NCBI RefSeq assembly: GCF_964204645.1 | Contig: NC_134031.1 | Location: 9,464,501-9,528,500 of the forward strand | Length of the DNA stretch: 64,000 nt | Reading direction: 5' to 3' | DNA from: Tubulanus polymorphus | Lineage: Eukaryota; Nemertea; Palaeonemertea; Tubulaniformes; Tubulanidae | Shown here: positions 37,401-43,400 of the stretch, piece by piece | Layout of the letters: each line of letters opens with the position of its first letter | How positions within the stretch are numbered: position 1 is the first letter of the stretch | The notes under the pieces: generated by a model | Seen by the model: only the letters and a program-made list of their open reading frames with translations | Database searches by the model: none | Told to the model about the DNA's origin: nothing | Translations under genes and position numbers: made by a program

Positions 37401-40400
37401 AGAGCCCCATGGGGCTTGACACGGTAGCTTCAATCATTAATGACCTGTCCATCAATCAATTTCATATTTTATATATGCTAGAAGCAGGGATGAAAATCTT
37501 CCACGGATCCGCGGATTTCCGTGGTTGGAGGTCCATTTTTATCATTCTTGAGATCGATGTAGATCCGTTGAGAAAATGATAGGGGGGTTAGGATCTTGGG
37601 GAAAGGTTGAAAAGAACAGACCGTAAAAGCGTCTCATAAGACCCCGCTACGATCTCTGAAATCTTTTTTTACAACATTGTCTAGAACCACTGTACAGATC
37701 AATAATATATATACATGCAAAAGCGCTGCACGGGAAATCTATATATAGAATCTGCGGTCACACGCTTCAATTCATCCAACAAAACATAACCTACGTGCTC
37801 AATAAAAGTAGTCATTGTTTTACTTCAGGCACAATACGCTTGGCTTGAGTGATAGATTTGAAAGTTATAGATAGGGGCTCCTCTTACGACTCTCTTTTAT
37901 TGACAAGTTCATTTAAGTATGAACATGGTCTAGTGGTTTGGATATCGTCGGAGCCATCCTTTTCGTGTACTCAACAACGAACGATCAACCGCGTGGCAGC
38001 AGTCATATTTTGTCATTGGAAAATGGGACTCAGATGCACCAAAACTCCTTGAATTTTCAAAATTTTCTTGGGGGGGCTCCCGCACGCCTCTATAGGGGCT
38101 TCGCACCTCTCGGTGCTTGCGGCTGCTAGGTAGCCATTAATACTTTATTTCAAATTTTTCCGTGTTTTTTAAACGAAGGCATATCTATGTTTTTGAAGGG
38201 CATATCTATGAACGGATCCACGGATCCATGAACATGAAAAAGGGCAAGTATCCATGCAGACAAAACAAGGGTTTAAAAATATGAAATTTCAGTCCAATTT
38301 TATACAATTTCTAGGTACTGAGACATATAGCTGTCTTATTAGTTGCTGGTGGAAAAAATGTGCCCTGAAAAATATTGCCGTTGTATTGTTCAAAACGGCA
38401 TAGGAAAATATATTGCGACAGGAGCACGCCCATGTGCTTGTTGTGTTCCCGTCTGAATCTGCCATCAAGGTCTTTATTAGATCATTTCCATGACTTTTTG
38501 CAGAAATTTCAGAAAGATAGGAATTATATTAACCTCTTCGCTACCATGCGTGACGCATATTTACGTCGCAAATAATGACCTCTCACCATGCGCGACGTAT
38601 ATTTACGTCGCAAATATATTCATTTACTACAATGCTGGTGTGGTGAGTCACTAAGCCGCTGGTGTATAGACGTACTAAATGATCGTCTGCTTCAATTTAA
38701 TTACACTATCTTGAGTGACAACATGCACCACTTTGCGCGCGAAACAAGGAGGCACGTGCATGAGTTTTTTTGTCTGTATTTTTAGCTGTTTCTTTTATAA
38801 AATGTCATCCTGGCCCAAATTTAGTAGACAGTCAATCACTACACGATAAGAATACAAAAAACATGCTGGAAATGGATCATTACAAGTTATTTGATCAAAA
38901 TCCATTGATCGATTCACAAATCGTTAAAAAAATCGATCAATAATTATTGGTGATCAATTTCTGATTTAATCGTTTTGATTTTAAACAATACCATCTAATA
39001 GCTGATGACCTTAGCTTTACAAATATATATGGTCTGTAGGGGTGATAATTATTATTTTCTGAGATCTAAATAAAAACACGAAAATATGTCAAAATATGGG
39101 AAAATGCTCTGGTGAGGGGCGTTACATTACCTATGGTAGCAAAGAGGTTAAGGGGGATGGAAACACATGTTTAGGGGGGGGGGTGTCGGGCTACGTTTCC
39201 ATACCTCAGAATAATACGGTGTCACTATGCCATCAAGGCGTGTCTATAGAATGACATCATCCATGTATATGACGTCACTGGCAGCGGATGAAGAACTTTA
39301 CCGAAAAGTACTATATTAGGATAGTCAAAGCGTCGAATAAACTACGGCTCAAGGAAACATTATTAATATATAACGGACTTAATATTTCCCTTATAATTGT
39401 GGGATTCTCTTTATATTATTAGCTGATAAAATGTCTGCGAGCTCGTCGGAAATGCCGATTGAGCCGGAGAAGATTAATTCAAATTTTGCAGAATCAGCTA
39501 TATTTCGGATTGTGATAGGCAATATTATTTAGCGGTTTTGTACAATACAATAAGAGTACATAAAATACATGAAAAATTCAGTTTTCTCTTTCTCAATCAT
39601 TATAATTTCCTACACAAAAGAAATTTTATCCGATCCTCCCCTAATGGGCTCTGTATAAAATTTTGAAAACATTACAGCACCGATGTACAATTAACATCCT
39701 GCAATGTGGGATTGAAGGATGTTTTTCATTAAATTCAGAGTACATATTTGGATTATTTTTTGAAAAGCATATGGCGAGACTTCAACGCGTTTCAGGAGAC
39801 TAGCCGAAGCCGGTTGAAATTTTGAAGCCCTCGAAGTGTGAATTTTTTAGAGGATCATCTACCTCGGGCATGACCCGTCGAAGTTGACCGCAGTTAAGGA
39901 TTGGCTGGTGCCAGCTACAGTGACGGATGCTCGGAAGTTCCTCGGTTTTTCAGGTTACTATTGGTCGTTATATTCGGAACTATGCGCGAATCGCTGCTCC
40001 TCTGACCAAGCTGCTTACTAGTGTTTCAGTCGGAAAGGGGAAACATTAGACAGCAGAAAGGAGAACGATGATCAACTGAGGTAAGACAGGAACAGGATAA
40101 GTTCACGGCCTTGAAGGAAGCCCTGATAACGGCGCCGGTACTAGTTTTTGCCGATTATCGATTATCTGTTTGGGAACACGGTACTTGTAAAGACTGACAA
40201 CAACCCGCTTACATACGTAAGCTTACCGTAAAAACCGGCGTATAAGTCTACGCGGTGTATAAGTCGAGGTCGATTTTTAGACCTACATTTCATGATTTTA
40301 ACATATATCCGGCTTGTGAGTCGAGTCCCTTCTCTTAGACGAATAATTACTAGTATCATTGTATTGAATAGTTTGTTTTGATAACGATGTGTGCCTTCAC

Positions 40401-43400
40401 GCACGCCGCCACGCGTCAGCCTGATTGCTGCTGTGTGTTAATCAATAGACTGTTACACACACTCCGGTATAATACACTACCATACAGTGATACAGTAGTG
40501 TGAGTCACACGCTATATATAGCCTAATGTATTAAGCGCTGCTATGAGCGCGCATATATGAATACATCGTTTTAAATGAAGCTGTGTCAAAATGAAAGAAG
40601 TTTTTTTCATTAAATAACTTTATTTATCATGAATAATTATTCAAACTATTATAGCAGTAAGAAGATGAACACTGTCTTTTTTGTCTGGTAGAATCAATAT
40701 TTCTTGTGACCTGAAAATACTTCGTAGAAAACTGAACTTGGCGTATAAGTCGAGGTCAATAATTTAGTGGTAAAATCAAGGGTTAAAAACTCGACTTATA
40801 CGCCGGTTTTTACGGTACATACTACGTTTGAAGAATGCTAAACTCGGTGCAGTTGAACACGATGGTTACGGGCTCTGTCTGTGTACAACATTGACCTGGA
40901 GTATCTTAGTGGAACCAGGAACACCGATGCTGATGCTTTGTCCCGTAGCCGGTTAAGTTAACTCACATCAGAGGTGTTTCAAGCGGTGTGCCATGTACAC
41001 AGAGTGGTCCCGACTGAGCCATGGACGTTTGAAGCCGGAACTAACCACGTGAAGCAACTTCTGCGTTTGGACCCAGTAATCAATCGTGTGATAAGTTGTA
41101 TTCAGGAGAGACGAAAGTTAAGACCCTTGTGCCCAGCCAAGTACGCCGTGAGTAGAACATTCAAATCGTTCGTACTATGTGAGGGTGTCCTGCATTGGAA
41201 GATGCCCAGCAGCAACAGTGTCGAATACAAGGTATGGCAGCCTGTTTTGGAAAAACAAACAGTTCTCTGATCCATACACGATGACATGGGCCATCCTGGA
41301 TGGGACAAGACCCTAGCAATGTTACTGGCAAGGAGCTATTGGCCAGGGATGCGGTCGTCGGTTGAGGCTGTCAAAAGCTGTAAGCGTTGTGTCTGTACTG
41401 TGTATGGACTACCTTACGTTAGAACCGTCTTCCTGGTATGAAAAGGTACTTGTCCTCACAGACCATTTTACAAAGTTTTCTTGGGCAGTACCTACCAGGA
41501 ATGAGAGTGCGAAAACAACCGCAAGAATTCTCTTCAAGGAGATTGAGACGAAGTTTGGAGCACCAACCCAGTTGCGCTCGGATCAGGGACCTGCATTCGA
41601 GAGTAGAGTCATTAAGGAATTATGCCAGCTTACGGGGATGAAATAGACTCAAACTACTCCTTATCATCCAGCTGAGAACGGTGCTGTGGAACGTTTTAAT
41701 CAAACTCTGATCCGCCTCTTATCAAGTCTCCCCTCCAGAGAAGAAGAATAAATGGCGCGAATATATCAACCCGCTGGTATACGCCTATAATTGCATCCCC
41801 TAGAATCCACAGGGTATGAACCTTTCCACCTTATGTTCGGACGAAGACCCACTCTTATCAGTTGGTCTGCAATACGGATGAAATCAACCTGAGACAGAGG
41901 CCAGTACCACCACCTACATCAAGCAGCTGGAAGAACTTCTAGACGATTCCTGGAGGTTAGCAACAGATCAGTTATGCAAGAAAGGGCGTAAAATTCAAAG
42001 AAAGACATAAGTTAGCTGACAAGTGGGAATCGGATTCGTTCTGCGTTGAGCAGAAGATGTCGGAGGATGTTCCTGTCTTCAGAATATGACGGTTGGATGG
42101 AACCGGTAAAGAGAGAATCTTACACCGTTACAAGCTCTTTCCATTAGCTGCTCCATTCCGGGAGGATAGTGAACTGAGGTCAACTCCAACGGTTCGTAGA
42201 AATCCTTTTCCTTCTCCTAGAACCTTCAAGGCAAGACGATTACCAGTAAAAGGACTACACGATACGCAGAAAGAGGACAGTGAATATGAAGATTGTGAGG
42301 AAGAGTTGCTAGTTGTACGGGTGTTGCGAAGGGCCAGTGATGATAGAGCTGTTCCTTTTCGAGAGGATGTTCCTCCGGATGCAGCCGATCTGAGCAGTGA
42401 ATCTACAGCGATCATGAATTTTCAATATGCTGTAGCAAAAGTTACATCTTCACTAGACTAGAATATTCGAGTGGAGATTCGAGATCTTGATGTTACTGAA
42501 TTTTCAAGATGCTGTAGCAAAAGTTACATCTTCACCAGACTAGAATATTCGAGTGGAGATTCGAGATCTTGATGTTACTGAATTTTCAAGATGCTGTAGC
42601 AAAAGTTACATCTTCACCAGACTAGAATATTCGAGTGGAGATTCGAGATCTTGATGTTACTGATGGAGTTGGTACAATAGCTGAAGCAGCAGCAGAGGCT
42701 TCAAGTAATGCATCAGTGGATACTGTCGAGTCAAACGAGGAGCCTGTCATTCGTCAAAGAACTAGTGCTCGCGTTAGGAAAAGTCCAGCCTGGCAACGTT
42801 CAGAAGATTGTGTTGTTACTGATTCCACAGACAGAATTCTACAAAATTCATTAATTTCATGATTTTCAACGAAAAAGATTTTTTTGTTATGCCCGTCTTA
42901 ATCTAATCTAATTAGTAACGTTTATTGGTCTCGATGCAAATGAATTATAATTCCCACTCCTTTCTGCAGTTCTTCAGAGGTTTATGTTGATATCAAATAA
43001 TAAGAAAATCTTGTTCTTCCAATTTTAAATTCTTTTTGAAATTTTTCATTACATTTCCCTTCGCCTCCAATATTTATTTCATGAGAAAGTCCATGCTCCA
43101 CGGGGCAAATAGGCTAATTAAAGAGGCTTTAGGTGAGAGTAATTAAATAATTCTTTATAATTGATGCAGTAAACCTTGTCTAATTTGAAAGACAAAATAA
43201 AGTTTTGTATCAAAATTGTTGTATGACTTTAATAATGAATCTATGAAGCACAATCAATATTCGTAAGGAATCTTATGGAGCATAATTAAATCCATTTTGA
43301 GGGAAGGAATTTCTAGAAAACAGGCATTTATCTTTTTCGATAAAAAGAAATTATTATAACATTGAGACTCGCAATAACATAACAGAAACAGATGTGGATG

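Larger units (their letters stand above)
39780..42862 (+). pseudogene. Decayed Ty3-type pol remnant (RT end, RNase H, integrase)
   Basis: Reads in changing frames: end of RT (..RLAEAG..KPSKCEF, then TVTDARKFLGFSGYY), RNase H (TDNNPLTYV, split by a MITE at 40226-40815, resuming ..NAKLGA and DADALSR), the integrase zinc finger (HPGWDKTLAMLLARSYWPGM..CKRC) and the integrase core (VLCMDYL, LRSDQGPAFES, NGAVERFNQTL giving D, D, E). It ends in a charged tail. Many frameshifts and stops; no LTRs found. A different subfamily from 30440-35293. Confidence 0.78.

Noticed and set aside
42128-42415. - strand ORF of 95 codons
   Set aside because: Shadow of the charged C-terminal tail of the Ty3 remnant on the + strand.
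42415-42660. CRISPR-like array
   Set aside because: Three 82 bp units in direct tandem without spacers, in a eukaryotic retroelement remnant.
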